Both the position numbers and the translations under genes were made by a program. From NCBI GenBank assembly GCA_020465985.1, contig JAANYP010002972.1, forward strand, positions 124,001 through 188,000: DNA of 64,000 bases, given 5' to 3'. The notes below the pieces were generated by a model. The model was not told where the DNA came from, did not search any database, and saw nothing but the letters and a program-made list of their open reading frames with translations. This DNA is from Centrapalus pauciflorus. Its lineage: Eukaryota > Streptophyta > Magnoliopsida > Asterales > Asteraceae. Of the stretch, positions 62,862 through 64,000 are shown piece after piece (position 1 is the first letter of the stretch; each line of letters begins with the position of its first letter).

Positions 62862-64000
62862 ATGGATTTGGGTTGCTCAAAGCACATGACTGGGAGGAAG
62901 GAGTTGCTTTCTAACATTGTAGAACACTATTGTGGGACAGTTAAGTTCGGAAATGATAACCATGCTCAGATCAAAGGATACGGGGAATTAGTTATAAGTT
63001 ATCTAGTCATCAAGGATGTTGACTATGTTGATGGATTATCACATAATCTATTTAGCATAGGAAAACTCTGTGACAAAGGGCTAGAAGTCACATTTAGGGC
63101 TAAGAATTGTAGTGTTAAGAGCTGTGATGGGAAAGAAATTCTAACTGGTTCCCGCAATTCAAACCTGTATACCATACACATTGCTAAGCTTATGGTCAAG
63201 GATAGCATTTGTCAATTATCAAAAGCCTCGTCAAAGGACTCTTGGTTATGGCATCGGAGGCTATCGCACTTGAACTTCAACAATCTGAACAAGCTGGCAT
63301 CGAAAAAACTGGTTAAGGGACTCCTAGAGCTTCATTAAGAAAAAGACCATCCATGTGGAGCGTGTGAGAAAGGAAATATGAAGAGATCATCTCACAAGAC
63401 AAAGCCCGAACCATCATCAAAAAGAGTGTTGGAGTTACTACATATGGATTTATGTGGTCCTATGAGAACGCAAAGCATAAATGGGAAGCGGTACGTGTTG
63501 GTTATCGTTGACGACTATTCATGATATACCTGGGTAAAATTCTTATGATCCAAGGACGAGACAACTCAAGAAATCATACACTTCATCAAGAGTGTCGAAA
63601 CGCAACAGCAACTGTCAGTACAGTCACTCCGATTTGACAACGGCTTAGAATTCAAGAACTCGGTTGTAGAAAATTTCCTTTGATCCAAGGGTATTCACCA
63701 TCAGTTTTCAGCTTCACGAACACCTCAACAGAATGGTATTGTTGAGAGACGTAATCGTACCCGTGTGGAAGTCACTCGCACAATGCTAAACTATTCAAAG
63801 CTACCTCCGTTCTTGTGGGCTGAAGCCGTGTCAACAGCCTGCTACATGCAAAACCACTCAATAATCCATAAGTGTTACAATAAAACTCCATATCAACTCT
63901 TTTTAAATAAAGTTCCTTATATCAAATATTTATGAGTGTTTGGTTTCAGGTGCTATGTGTTGAACGACAAGGACAACCTCAGAAAGTTCAACAAGAAAGC
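62862..64000 (+). pseudogene. Copia E protease and integrase, broken, partial
   Basis: The protease site reads MDLGCSKHMTG, where copia normally has D-S-G; TCG to TTG explains the change. Then come HNLFSIGKLCDKG and the GAG-pre-integrase zinc region (LWHRRLSHLNF, CGACEKGNMKRSSHKTKP). The integrase core keeps MDLCGPM, FDNGLEFKN and TPQQNGIVERRNRT. In-frame TGA stops occur at about 63523, 63547, 63679 and 63934, most where Arg is expected. The window ends inside this region. Confidence 0.85.

Larger units (their letters stand above)
55682..64000 (+). mobile_element. Ty1/copia element E (continues beyond the window)
   Basis: 5' LTR, primer site, leader, gag, protease and integrase follow in order on the plus strand. 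RT, RNase H and the 3' LTR lie past 64000. It is inserted in element D and is itself interrupted by the LTR element F at 58218-60495. Coding is broken by stops. Confidence 0.85.

Overview
This is AT-rich plant nuclear DNA that is mostly transposable elements. Plant origin rests on: Ty3/gypsy and Ty1/copia retrotransposons primed by initiator Met-tRNA (TGGTATCAGAGC sites), Mutator-like (MULE), hAT, PIF/Harbinger and CACTA relics, an intronless histone H4, and a gene matching the Arabidopsis At5g10730-type Rossmann-fold protein. The LTR families look like those of a eudicot, possibly Asteraceae; that last step is impression, not proof.

Only one ordinary host gene is visible. It lies on the minus strand from 35568 to 3735: ten exons with good splice sites join into one open frame of 284 residues, an atypical short-chain dehydrogenase/reductase-like protein with a likely mitochondrial presequence. 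Its 855 coding bases span 31.8 kb because the introns hold transposons: a MULE MITE (intron 6), a MULE-like element containing a decayed gypsy element (intron 5), hAT and Harbinger relics (intron 4), and a hAT-like repeat, a copia end and tandem duplications (intron 3).

Right of the gene, 36.2-47.3 kb holds a gypsy (Tekay/Del-like) element that is intact apart from a 91-bp intron inside pol, preceded by a truncated tandem copy of its own integrase end. A minisatellite follows (47.5-48.3 kb). From 48.5 kb a copia element (D) has its 5' LTR split by a MULE, which holds a second MULE carrying a complete histone H4 reading frame, plus a hAT-like element. D's coding region is decayed and contains a large inverted duplication. 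A second copia element (E, 55.7 kb to the window end) interrupts D and is itself interrupted by a small minus-strand LTR element (F).

The strongest observations are the pol intron kept at the same place in both gypsy elements, the H4 gene inside a MULE with perfect 9-bp target duplications, and arrays of a palindromic TTCGGAT/ATCCGAA motif in the LTRs or leaders of gypsy and copia elements. All coordinates were read by eye; repeat edges can be off by a few bases.
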